Of a stretch of 64,000 nucleotides of DNA, positions 45,879 through 56,144 are shown one piece after another. Numbering within the stretch: the stretch's first letter is position 1; each line of letters opens with the position of its first letter. Below the pieces are notes generated by a model, which saw only the letters and a list, made by a program, of their open reading frames with translations, was not told the origin of the DNA and did not search any database. The DNA lies in the NCBI GenBank assembly GCA_014529385.2, contig CM043957.1, positions 87,334,381-87,398,380 of the forward strand, written 5' to 3'. A program made the position numbers and the translations under genes. Origin of the DNA: Adiantum capillus-veneris. Lineage: Eukaryota > Streptophyta > Polypodiopsida > Polypodiales > Pteridaceae.

Positions 45879-46765
45879 ATGACCTTGAAAACACAGAGTT
45901 TGAAAGTAGATCGAGTGGATTTACAGGTGAGAAAGGCTACGAGAGTCTTTCTTTGGATGCAGGTGAGAAAGGCTACGAGTCTTTCTTTGGATTTACAGGT
46001 GAGAAAGGCTACGAGAGTCTTTCTTTGGATACAGGTGAGAAAGGCTACGAGTCTTTCTTTGGATACAGGATGGATGGCAACAAGGAAGAGGGTTCCTCTT
46101 CAGAGGATAGACAGCCTATTCCAACTGCACATGAAATTGGCGAGAGTTCTGGCCAAGCAAAGAAAGCTTTGCAGGTTGTTACTGCTGTGACGATGTTCAA
46201 GCAATTCATGGAGAATCCAAGATTTATGGAGTTCATACGATCTTCATCAATAGCACATCAAGTTCAAGGCAGTTTTGGCATGCCAAGAACAGTGTTTACG
46301 GGTATGCAAGGCATGGTGCCCAACCCCATGTATGCAAACATTGGTTTGCACCCAGGATTTCAGGGCACACAAGGTCAGTTTGGGGTGTCACAAGGCAACT
46401 TGGGTATGGTTGGTTTTTCAATCCCATCAGTGAATATGACACCTGGACATCAACATGTTACTGGCCAGGGAGTACAGATGGCTCCCACAGGTGTACCCAT
46501 TATGCAAACTGTCTCTTTTGACAATTTGGAGTCAATGGATAAGCTAAAGCCATACAAAGAAGATGATCAGTGAGTCCATTGACACATTCAATGACTTTGA
46601 TGAGAGGACAAAGGTTTTCTCTTTCCTCGAACAGTTTGACAAAGCATTTGTTGGAAGGAGCATTTAAAGTCAGGAAAGCTGTCACTTTTCTGGAAAAAAA
46701 ATGCAAGTCAGTGGTGGAATACCTTGTTGTTACAAGGACAGACTCCTTCCACTTGGAATGATTTC
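45879..46765 (+). pseudogene. Gypsy-A gag, truncated
   Basis: The frame from 45953 is open for ~206 codons. It starts in a minisatellite-encoded repeat (GEKGYESLSLD / GEKGYESFFGF alternating, 45918-46068). Then come 'FKQFMENPRFMEFIRSS', a Gly/Met/Gln-rich region ('GTQGQFGVSQGNLGMVGF') and 'LESMDKLKPYKEDD', followed by TGA. Beyond the stop the gag core is still readable in other frames ('QTPSTWNDFIQ' near 46745). It breaks off at about 46768, where LTR sequence begins. The zinc knuckle is lost. Confidence 0.82.
45918..46068 (+). repeat. gag minisatellite, alternating 38/35-bp units
   Basis: Four units of 'GGTGAGAAAGGCTACGAG' plus a variable end alternate between ..AGTCTTTCTTTGGATGC and TCTTTCTTTGGATTT types, giving two ~73-bp pairs. 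Lengths keep the frame open across the array. Gypsy-B gag does not show it. Confidence 0.9.
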
Positions 46766-46768
46766 ATA

Positions 46769-47225
46769 CAGGTACCGAATTAGCTAAAGGCTAATTCAAA
46801 ACAGGTAGAGAATGATTTAACAAGATTTCTTGCGAGAAATCTCGTGTAAATCAAAGGGCAAGTAGTCCTACTGATGCAAAAGATCAAAGGCTACGAATTG
46901 GTGCGATTGGTACGCAAAACAGAGCCCGAAAGAAGAAAATACAGCTTGCTGTATTTTTCTGCAGATTTAGGGTTTTGACCCTATTTGATGCCTTTTTGTC
47001 CCAAGAGCTTCGGGGAAGCTAGAGGACATTAATACAAGTGATCTGGAGCATTTTAGGAGCTAAAAAGAGAGAATTCAGCGTGTTGAATTTCCAGGACAGG
47101 TTTGCAAAAGTGCTCTATTATGCGTGGATAATCACTTGGATATGTGGATTTTTGGTTGTGAAGATTTCTACTACAGTTATGCTGCCAAAATTGGGTCAAA
47201 AAGAGAATTCTCAGCCCAATAAAAG
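46769..47225 (+). repeat. Decayed LTR fragment inside Gypsy-A
   Basis: It aligns with the middle of the Gypsy-A LTR (about 45076-45525): GATTAGCT..GCTAAT, TCAAAGGGCAAGTAG, CAGAGCCCGAAAG, ATACAAGTGATCTGG and AGAGAATTCAGCGTG appear in the same order. Divergence is much higher than between the two flanking LTRs, so it is an older LTR piece captured in the internal region, not a recent copy. It replaces gag core through integrase. Confidence 0.85.
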
Positions 47226-47335
47226 TGATAGCATAAGGGTAGATCACTGGTTAATCTCCAAAGATCAAGATAAAGAGCAGAGAAAGATTGTTTTCGAGGC
47301 TCAATATGCAAATCAGTGATATTGCATAAAGGCTG

Positions 47336-47600
47336 AAATTGCCCGAGAGTTGGAAGATTCATGATGCGTTTCACGTGAGTCTTCTCAGACCCTATGTGGG
47401 TGATGTGCCAGAAGATATGCAAGTTGAAGATCAGCCGGAAGTCGAGGAACTTGACGAGATTTTTGTCCCGGAACAGATTTCAGCACATAAAGAAAGAAAA
47501 GAAAAGGCAAGGTTGCAAGGTGCTGTTTGGTAAAGTTCAAAAGCTATTCACCTCTGGATGGCAAGTAGATAGAAAAAAGTGAACTTGCAGAGTCACTAAA
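47336..47600 (+). pseudogene. Gypsy-A pol C-terminal remnant
   Basis: It encodes 'LPESWKIHDAFHVSLLRPYV', 'GDVPEDMQVED' and 'LDEIFVPEQISAHKERKEK'. This is the same C-terminal segment as Gypsy-B at 54065-54240 ('WKIHNALHVSLLRPFVGDVP') and Gypsy-C on the minus strand near 55290. Only this end of the polyprotein survives. Confidence 0.87.
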
Positions 47601-48195
47601 AGTATGGGAACTTAAAACCTTGGTTTGCAACCTACCTTGACCCCTTGAGATACAAAGCTACATGGATTGTCAGTGTGACAATGGCTTCTGAAAGAAATGA
47701 TGTACATGTTATTTACAGTGAGCTCAAATGAAGTGCATGTTACATGAATGTTAGAGCTGTACAGATTGTCAGTTTGGCAATTGCTCTTATGGAATGTCCA
47801 AAAGTTTGTTTAGTGCTATAGAAGTGAGTATTTCTTGTCAGTTTGTCAAGGGTACAACAGTTGTTTCTATTGAAGAGTACATGTGTAACTGCATTCTTAA
47901 ACTGTCGGTTTGGGTATGCTCGAAAGTGTTATTGGATCCAACGTGTACTAAAAGACAGTGGCAAAATGTGACACTTCCATTTTGTCATTGGAAAGTTATG
48001 GACTCAAAGTAATGGCCGAGTGTGATGCTTCCTCTATGTCATTGGGATAGGGTTCACACGCAGGCAATACATGTGTCAACAAGGTGTTGACTGTGAGCAT
48101 GTATGTGTCATAATGTGTCGACACGGTCTCCGGACACCCGAGTGCTGATTGTAAGCATGTACGACATAGGTGCAAACGAGGACGTTTGAGATTTC
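47601..48195 (+). other. Gypsy-A 3' non-coding spacer
   Basis: About 600 bp between the pol end and the polypurine tract, without convincing coding. The phrase 'AACGAGGACGTTTGAGATTTC' (48174-48195) is matched in Gypsy-B at 54638-54658, showing that the two families share the 3' end. Confidence 0.6.
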
Positions 48196-48207
48196 AAGAG
48201 GGGGGTA
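48196..48207 (+). promoter_or_regulatory. Polypurine tract of Gypsy-A
   Basis: AAGAGGGGGGTA lies directly before the 3' LTR. Confidence 0.88.
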
Positions 48208-49669
48208 TGTCACCAGCCAGTGGCAATTCCATTTTTGTTTATTTTCTCTTTCTTTGGGGAATTTCGTTTGTTTTACCTTTTGGAAACACCCCTCTGGAAA
48301 TTTAACTACCCTGCATTGCATAGCCAGTGTGGAACTGTTCAGAGAGAGTCCAGGCCTGAGGGCTAAAGAGCACTGGTTGGACAAGGACTATGGTTAGCCA
48401 AAGTGGGGTCATTGGCCAGCCTAAGCGGAATCCTTTGCTACATAGGCTACATTTCAGTTCTTGGTGTGGCTGCAGTGTACAAAGAGGGTTAGATGACCTA
48501 TAAGAATGTAATGGCAGAAACTCCTAAATTTTAGGGACTGCTATTTTTGGACGGCAAGATGTCTTTGCGTCATTACGTGCAGTTTGACATGGGGATCATT
48601 TTGTTACTCTGTGGCCAAGTCAACAGAGGCTGCAGGTGAGATATTTTTAGACCCGAGGGTCTAAAGCGGGAAAATGCACAAATGAGTGACATGTGGCACT
48701 CTGAGGCCAATTTACTACTTAAAGAGAAGGCAAAAACGTGATTTTCAGCTGTGAGCTCGTTTTTGAGTGCTCTCACAGGTGGGAGAGCTTCAATGGAGTG
48801 CTGGCTTACCCTCTATGTATAGTGAGGTGCAGGATGTCATGACGTGCACACCTCTCACTGCTCTCTCTCTCTCTCTCTCCCCTCACTTCTAGTGGGCTTT
48901 TCATTTGACCAATGTACAGTTATGTGGGTTCATGCGCGATTGCCGAGGCAAGAGCCTCTTGCTCAGGTACTGGATTAGCTTGCGGCTATTCCCCCGCAGG
49001 TACAGGTGATTCGGAGAGGTTTCACGTCCGAAATCTCGTCCGATTCAAAGGGCAAGTAGCCCTACAGGTGCGGGAGCTCGAGGACTTGCTACGGATGCAA
49101 CCGGCACGCGAAACGGAGCCCGAAACAGTGAATTACAGCCTGCTGTGTATTTTTGCAGGTTTAGGTTTTTGGCCCTAAACGGACCCTAATACCCCCAGGA
49201 GCTTCGGGGACTCGAGGGGACCGCTATACAAGTGATCTGGTGCTTTCTCGGGGCAGAAAACAGAGAATTCAGCGTGTTGCAGATTCTCGCCAGGTTTTGC
49301 AAAGTGGCCGTATGCGTCGGGAAAGTCATCTAATGCATGGGAATACTAACTGTGAAGGGTCCTAGTATAGTTATGCTTCCGAAATCGGGCCAGAACAGTT
49401 GAAATTCAGCCAAGGTTGTGCGGGGCAGCTTATAGGGAACCACAGCTTTTATTCCCTCTGTTGAAGAATAAAGAAATACCGTAAGGGGCGCCTATTTAGG
49501 GGCCAATCTGGTGTCTGACTCGCATACAGATGCATTTTAGCATCTGTATCCCATTCCCCTCTCGTGTCATTATAGCGCAGGTAGAATAGACGACTAATAA
49601 TGGGCGAAAGCTAAATCAAGGTTTGAAGTAAAGTCTACTGCCCTTTTTGAAGTTACTAGGCCGGTTACA
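48208..49669 (+). repeat. 3' LTR of Gypsy-A
   Basis: 1,462 bp, TGTCACCAGCCAG to CGGTTACA, a direct repeat of 44317-45793. A 15-bp block near 44998 (TTCTTTATGGTTATG) is missing here. Confidence 0.93.
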
Positions 49670-51000
49670 CAGAACCCAAGATTTTATGGATTTTTTGCAA
49701 GCACCACGAGTGCCACAGCTAGTAGAGCCCGTTGAGACTCAAGCCCAGGTACTTCATGCGTCGCAGCAAGATAGGGAGCACTTGCATGTTGCGGAGTCGG
49801 GGACTCCAAAACAGGTTCTTTTGGTGCAGTTTCCAGGCAAGGTATCAGGTTTTTCCACCACCCATGGTACATCCTGGGTATTTCGGGGGTGGATCTGTGT
49901 TCCAAAGTATGGCTGATTATGTGCCTAGAAACCATTATTATATGCCAGGAATAGTGTTTGGGGGTATGCAAGGTATAATGCCAAACGCCATGTATGGTAG
50001 CATCGGCATGCAACAAGGCTTTCACAGCAATCAGGGCCAATTTGGGGTGCCTCATGGTATTTTTGGCATGGCTTGTTTTTCTGGACCGCAGCCAGATATG
50101 GCACCTATGACGCAAAATGTCAATGGTGAAGACGCGCCGATGATCCCTATCACAGTGCCCATGTTGCAAGCAATTCCCTATGACAATTTGGGGGCACTGG
50201 AGAAACCAAAAGCATACAAAGAAGGTGGTGCAACTGTTAAGTTTGAAACTTTCAGCGGCTTTGAGGATAAGACGAAAGCTCTCACTTTCCTCTAGCAGTT
50301 TGATACAACTTATGCAGGGGGGAATTTTACAGAGGCTTCCAAGGTCAGGAAAGCTGCTACCTTCTTGAAAGAGAATGCACTCACATGGTGGATGACCCTC
50401 TTGATGCAAGGACAGGCACCCGCCACATGGGTATACTTCAAGAAAATGTTTACATCTGCATGGCTGTCAAATGAATTTGAATCTGACGTCATGACGGATT
50501 GACACCAACTCACTTCGGTTACTTGCAAGAGCGTCCAGGAGTACAATCAGAGGTTTTGTAAATCATTACTCTTAGTAACCTCCTACAGGTTCGTGACATT
50601 GACAGAGCAGATAGAGAAGTATTGCTGTTGGTTGCCTAAAGGGCTTCGAGATTACTGTACAAAGAATAGAGTGGCTACCCTCACTCAGCTTATGGAAGTT
50701 GCCAACACTTGTCTTGCCTTGTTGAAGGGAGAGGACAGTGGATTCCTGGGCAACATAAAAGGGGGGTAGCAAAAGAAAAATTCAGCAAAGAAGCCCTTTG
50801 CAAAAGAGGCTCGTGAAGCATCACAGGGGTCAGAAAAGGACAACAAGGATAAGGACTCAGCGAAGACTATTGGAGCCAAAACCAAGCCAAAAAGGAAGCC
50901 TTTTGTGTGCAAGTCGCTCAAGGAAAAGGTCTTGATGGCTGAAAATAAATGCTTTATATGCGAGCAGCTTGGTCACTTTGCTGTAGATTGTCCATAAAGG
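49670..51000 (+). pseudogene. Gypsy-B gag, main part, with zinc knuckle
   Basis: This continues gag after the Gypsy-A insertion. A Gly/Met-rich segment ('GGMQGIMPNAMYGSIGMQQ', 49960-50020) leads to the gag core with 'KVRKAATFLKENALTWWM'-like sequence near 50340-50395, 'PATWVYFKKMFTSAWLSN' and 'WLPKGLRDYCTKN'. The CCHC knuckle 'CFICEQLGHFAVDC' is at 50950-50991. Stops at about 50295, 50502 and 50768 and one frame change break it. Confidence 0.85.
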
Positions 51001-51119
51001 AAAAGGCCAGCTGATTTGGATGTTGAAGAAGATAAGAAAGGAAAGAAGACTAAGCTGAGGGCAGGTTTGGTGCCAGATATGGTGGGTGACAGGCCAAACA
51101 CAGATGCCGGCAAGTTATG

Positions 51120-51600
51120 CAAAGCATGAGGTAAAGTCAGAGACCAGACGACATTCATCTTCTTTGATTTAGGTGCCAAAGCAAACTTTATCTCACCAGA
51201 GTTAGCTATGAAGCTGGGCATCAGAGCTGAAGAAATGGGGTACATGGTAGAGGCAGGGTTGGCATGTCCTGGCCACTTAGAGTGTGTTACTTCCATTATT
51301 GGAAAGCTGCGTTTGCATATTTAGTCGTATGTGGACACATAAGAATGTTATATCATGCCGTTGGAAGGGTGCGATGCGCTAATGGGAATTTTGTGGATGT
51401 TCCGAACACATGGTGTGCAGGATGTCTGCGACAAGACGATCACCCTTCAACATAAGGGCAAAACTCATGTTTTGAATGTAAAGCTTAAAGGGGAGTCCGT
51501 CCCTATTGTATCTGATTCAACTTTCACTTCTATTATTAAAAATCATCTTTCTGTGTCCTTGATCTTTGCACGTGATGTTTTAGATAATTGTTAGTCAAAT
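51120..51600 (+). pseudogene. Gypsy-B protease
   Basis: 'FIFFDLGAKANFISPELAMK' near 51155-51210 is the retroviral-type aspartic protease active site, written DLG instead of DSG. 'MPLEGCDALMGILWM' near 51355-51400 is the second conserved block (usually 'CDxILGMPW'). Three in-frame stops are seen between 51128 and 51345. The segment ends entering RT. Confidence 0.75.
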
Positions 51601-52960
51601 TTATCTGTGTTACATAAAGAAAGGTCAGCATTTTTGCGAGAGTTTAATGACTGTTTTTTTTATTCATTACTGTTGCTATTGCTACCGGAGAGGCCTGAGG
51701 ACCCTGCGATAGATTTGGTGCAAGGGTGTAGCCCTCTGAACAGACCTCCCTACAAGGTTAGTGCGGCGCATCAGAAAGAGATTATGGGCTAGGTTGAGGA
51801 GCTTTTAGAGAAGGGGCTGATTCAGCCTAGTTCTTCACCTTTTTGCTCCCTGGTGCTTTTCGTGCAGAAGAAGGATGGCTCTTGGCGCATGTGTATTGAT
51901 TACCGTGCGATGATTTCCTATCCCAAGGATTGATGATATTCTTGACCGTTTAGAGGGTGCTGCAATTTTCAATAGGATAGACCTTAGGAGTGGGTACCAT
52001 CAGATTCGTATAAGGCCAAAGGATGTGCACAAGACTACGTTTAGAATGACATTTGGTCATTATGAGTTCTTAGTGATGCCATTTGGTTTTACAAATGCTC
52101 CTGCCACGTTCAATAGAATGATGGACCGGATTTTCCGCTCGCATCACAAGTTTGTTGCCATTCTTTGACGACATGATAGTCTACTCTTAGAATGAAGAGG
52201 AGCATAGGCGTCACTTGACCATTTTGTTCGAAGAGTTGTGCAATCACAGGTTACTTGTCAATCTTAAGCAAACTGAATTCTTCTTGGAAGAGATGCACTT
52301 TCTTGGCCATATAGTGTCAAAGGATGGTGTTCCAATGGATCCCGCAAAGGTTGAAGCTATGAAGACATGGCTAGACTTAAAGACTGTGCATGATGTCCAA
52401 AGCTTCTTGGGATTGTGCTCATACTATAGAAGGTTTATCAAGAATTTTACAAAGATAGCTTCACCTCTTCACGCTTTGCAAAAGAAAGAGGTTTTCAGAT
52501 GGACTCAAAAAGAGATTTCAGCTTTCAGTCTGTTACAGGTTCAGATCCCGTGATTGTTTTATGAGATCTCAGGATGTCATTTGTGGTCCAATATGATGCG
52601 TGTGGCAATAGCATCAAGGCAGTGCTAATGCAAGATGGTCGGGTATAGCTTATGAGAGCAGAATCCTACAAGGGATAGAAAAGACTATGCAAATCTATGA
52701 GAAAGAGCTATTGGCTGTGATTCATGCGCTCTCTAGTTGGAAGCACTACCTCTTAGGTGCTAATTTGGTTGTCCAGACAGATCATCAGACCTTGCGATAC
52801 TTCTTGACACAGTCAAAGCTATCCGAAAAGCATATGCGATGGGCAAACATTCTCTCTATGTTCCACTTCCAGATTATGCATGTGGAAGGCAAGAAGATTG
52901 TTGTGGCTGATGCGTTATCAAGAAAGCCACAAATTTCATGTGTCAATTCCTTATCATCAT
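51600..52960 (+). pseudogene. Gypsy-B reverse transcriptase and RNase H
   Basis: RT starts with 'PLNRPPYKVSAAHQKEI', then '[17 protein letters not shown]' and '[16 protein letters not shown]'. A deletion and frameshift follow near 51915. The catalytic block is 'FFDDMIVYS' near 52160-52185. The thumb region reads 'FLEEMHFLGHIVSKDGVPMD' and 'FLGLCSYYRRFIKNFTK'. RNase H shows 'KELLAVIHALSSWKHYLLGA', 'QTDHQTLRYFLTQSKLSEKH' and ends 'VADALSRKP'. It is closely related to Gypsy-C pol, but with several frame changes and stops. Confidence 0.9.
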
Positions 52961-54310
52961 GAGTTTGATGACATGAAGGAACAATATGCCACATATGAAG
53001 ATTTCGTAAGGATTTTTGAACACTGGCAAGAGGGGAAACATCATGAGCACTACCTCCTCAGAGACGGTTTTATGATGATGCATGGCAGACTTTGTGTCAC
53101 TAGGCCATTGCGACATAAGGTCATGGTAGAAATTTATGTCTCGCCGTATGCAGGGCATCCTGGTATTGATGCGACAGTTAAAGCGGTAGAGACATTCTAT
53201 TATTGGCCTATCTTGAGGAGAGATGTGGATGCCTTTGTGCGAGCATGCATGATTTGCCAAAAGGTCAAGTTTGACAGGCAAAAGGCACGAGGGTTATTAC
53301 AGCCACTACCGATCCGTATAAGACGTGGGAAAGTATTGCTATGGATTTTATCTTTGATCTCCCAAGAACGCTGACAGGGAATGATGGTATATAGACCATT
53401 ATTTGCAGGTTCAGCAAGCAGGCCCCCATTTTATTCCTATCATGAAGAATATAAAATCCGATCAGATGGCACGGTTGTTCATGTACAAAGTGTTTAAGTA
53501 CCATGGTAAGTTTGTTTTGGGGAGGATTGTTTGAGAACATTGGCACTACGCTCACGTTCTCGTCTTCGTTTCATCCACAAACTGATGGACAGTCAAAAGA
53601 GGCTAATTCTACTGTCTTGGATCTGTTGAAATGCTATGTGTCAGATAATAAGGACAAGTGGAAACAGTATTTGCCTATGCTTGAGTATGCGTACAACCAT
53701 ATAGTGCATTCGTCCACAGGCAAGGCACCTTTGAGATTGTTGAAGGTGGCAAAAAGGTTTCTCCCATTATGCATACAAACGACAAGATCTTTGAGGCAGA
53801 TCGATATGTTGAAAACATGGATGAAATGTTTAGGAAAATCAAAGTTTCCTTGGAGAAGACTCAAGCAAAGCAAAAAAGTGCTGCTGATTGTCACCGTCGA
53901 GAATTACTGTTTTCACGTGGTGATTGGGTACTTTTATGGTTTGAAAAGGCAAGGTTAAAGAAGATGAAGGGCAAGGAAAGGTTATTTCTAAAGCTCAGCA
54001 TGCGTTACTATGGGCCTTTTCAAGTGCTTGATAAGATAAACGATGTTGCTTATAGGTTGAAATTGCCTGACGCTTGGAAGATTCATAATGCGTTGCACGT
54101 GAGTCTTCTAAGACCCTTCGTGGGTGATGTGCCAGAAGATATGCCAGATGAGGACTAAGCAGAATTTGAGGAACTTGATGAAATTTTGGTTCCTAAGTAG
54201 ATTTTGGCACATAAGGAAAAAAAAGTTAAGGGACAGGTTGCAAGAGTTATTTGGTGAAGTTCAAGAACTATCCACCTATGGATGCAAAGTGGATGGAAGG
54301 GCATGATCTG
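52961..54310 (+). pseudogene. Gypsy-B integrase and C-terminus
   Basis: The zinc finger is complete in sense: 'HPGIDATVKAVETFYYWP' and 'CMICQKVKFDRQKARG'. The core is broken ('QPLPIRIRRGKVLLW'), with a deletion near 53500 that removes the 'SDRDPRFTG' region holding the second Asp. 'FSSSFHPQTDGQSKEANST' keeps the Glu region. The C-terminus reads 'WKIHNALHVSLLRPFVGDVP' (about 54075-54130). Frames change at least four times. Confidence 0.87.
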
Positions 54311-54655
54311 TCAGAGTCACCAAATGTAGTGTAGCTTTACCTTGAGGCCTTTGGGTTACAACCTACGTATGCCTCAACACAACGTGTGCAAAGGAGGGGT
54401 AATGGTAGAGCTAGTACATCAATTATATATATGGATTCAGTGTAATAGAAGTGTGCATCGCTCTTTAAGTGTTAAACGTATAATGTTCACTTCTATTATA
54501 GATGGAAATGACAAAAGTGTGAAGGTCTCATTAAGTCATTTGTTTCTATGTCTTATGATCTTTCTTGCAGATACATGTGATGATAAAAGAATGCTAACAA
54601 CACAAGATCATCAATGGCATGTATTTATGGTATGCAATCGAGGACGTTTGCGATT

Positions 54656-54669
54656 TCAAGAGGGAGGTA
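54656..54669 (+). promoter_or_regulatory. Polypurine tract of Gypsy-B
   Basis: CAAGAGGGAGGTA is directly followed by the 3' LTR start TGTCATGAGG. Confidence 0.87.
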
Positions 54670-54914
54670 TGTCATGAGGACGTGGCAACTGCTAACCTTA
54701 GTTGTTGGTTTCTTTCCAATGATTTTTGTTTAAATTTTTCGAACTCTCTTTTTGAAGTTGCAAATGGCCGGACATTGTATGGCCAGTGTGAAACGATAGT
54801 TTCAACCGCAGGCGGCAAGTTGGTCGGCATTGGGCACTAGAATTCGAGTAGTAAAAAGAGTTTCTAGGCCTAGTTCAAAGTCATTTAGGTCTCGTACCCG
54901 CACTTAATAAGTTG
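54670..54914 (+). repeat. 3' LTR of Gypsy-B, left part
   Basis: It matches 41144-41389 (ACGTGGCAACTGCTAACC, TGGCCGGACATTGTATG, CGCACTTAATAAG). Gypsy-C then interrupts it; the LTR resumes at 61044. About 165 bp of LTR (41390-41556 equivalent) are missing at the junction. Confidence 0.88.
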
Positions 54915-54983
54915 GTGCACATAATAAAATATCCTAAAAAGAGATTAATCATTAAAAATAAGAAAATAGTCCAATTAGCAACA

Positions 54984-54997
54984 TCCCTCTGGCTTCT
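54984..54997 (-). promoter_or_regulatory. Polypurine tract of Gypsy-C
   Basis: The minus strand reads GAAGCCAGAGGGA immediately before TGTTGCTAATTGG, the 3' LTR start. Confidence 0.8.
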
Positions 54998-55058
54998 AAA
55001 CAGTTGACCTCAAATGTAGTGCTTAGACATATACCTCCAGTATCTCGGGATAAGCTGC

Positions 55059-56144
55059 TTATTCCTTCTGCGTCATCCACTGAGCATCTAGATTCGAATA
55101 GTTCTTAAACTCAACCAAATACTTCCGTGTTATCTTTCCGGATTTGAGAGACCGCTCCTGATGATTTACTATCTGCTCCGGTTGGAGTATTTCTTCTGTT
55201 TCCTCAACCTCAGGAGGTTCCTCAGCACTAGGCTGGCTCGGAGGCGGTCCCACATACGGCCGGAGTAAACTGACATGGAAAGCATTATGGATCTTCCAAT
55301 TAGGCGGTAGCTCTAATCGAAAAGTGACATCATTCACTTGCTCAGTGATCTTAAACGGCCCATAATAACGGGTAGAAAGTTTTACCACTTTCCCCTTATG
55401 AGACGCTTGTTTCTTAAGTCTTGCCTTCTCAAACTTGAGTAAGACTAGCTGTCCGACTGTTAAGTCTAGATTCCTTTTGTGCTTGTCTGCAGCTTTCTTA
55501 TGCTTTTCTTGAGAGCGTAGAATAGCTCTCCTAACTTGCCCGTAGGCTGTGTCTAAGTCCCGGACAAATTCATCCGCTGCAAAGATCTTATCCTTAGTTA
55601 AAAGGATGGGTGGAAGCGAAGGCTTACCATAGAGAATCTCAAAAGGTGCTTTCCTTGTCGATGAGTGTATGGTATTGTTATACGCATACTCGACAAGTGG
55701 CAAATATTTCTCTCAGTCAGATTGCCGGTCTGACACATAAGCTTTTAACATTTCCAATACTGTGGAATTGGCTATCTCACTTTGCCCGTCCGTTTGAGGA
55801 TGGTAGGCAGATGAAAAATTCAGCTTTGTACGAAGATTATCCATCCAGGCACGCGAAAAATTTCCTGTCATGCGAGGATCTCGATCACTCACAATAGACT
55901 TAGGCTTTTCATGATGCTTAAAGATCTGTGCCAGGAAGACCATAGCCATATGATTTGCTTTTATCATTTTCTTGACTGGTATGAAGTGTGCTTGCTTGCT
56001 AAACCTGTCCACAATGGTCCAGATCGCGTCATTTCCAGTCTGAGTTCTAGGGAGGTCCATGATGAAGTCCATGTCAATACTTTCCCAAGGTTCATTAGGC
56101 ACAGGCAAAGGTTGTAGCAACCCAGGCGTCTTATGCCGATCATA
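55059..56144 (-). pseudogene. Gypsy-C integrase core and C-terminal domain
   Basis: This continues the long gag-pol frame after a TAG at 56145. The core reads 'PWESIDMDFIMDLPR', 'AIWTIVDRFSKQAHFIPV', 'PKSIVSDRDPRMTGNF' and 'YHPQTDGQSEIANSTVLEML', so the two Asp residues and the Glu are all present. A TGA (about 55710) replaces the usual Trp before 'EKYLPLVEYAYNNTIHSS'. The C-terminal part has 'YYGPFKITEQV', 'WKIHNAFHVSLLRPYV' and a chromodomain-like 'KYLVEFKNYSNLDAQWM'. Only two point lesions separate this from an open integrase. Confidence 0.93.

Larger units (their letters stand above)
44317..49669 (+). mobile_element. Gypsy-A: internally deleted Ty3/gypsy element
   Basis: The LTRs are 44317-45793 and 48208-49669, with flanks TAGAA (44312-44316) and CAGAA (49670-49674), a 5-bp duplication with one mismatch. 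The internal ~2.4 kb hold a gag part, a decayed LTR fragment (46769-47225) in place of protease to integrase, and the very end of pol. It is non-autonomous as it stands. It is closely related to Gypsy-B in LTR and gag, so Gypsy-B-like proteins could have moved it (inference). Confidence 0.92.

Noticed and set aside
49684-50409. 241-codon minus-strand frame
   Set aside because: It is antisense to Gypsy-B gag, whose + strand translation shows the expected gag motifs.
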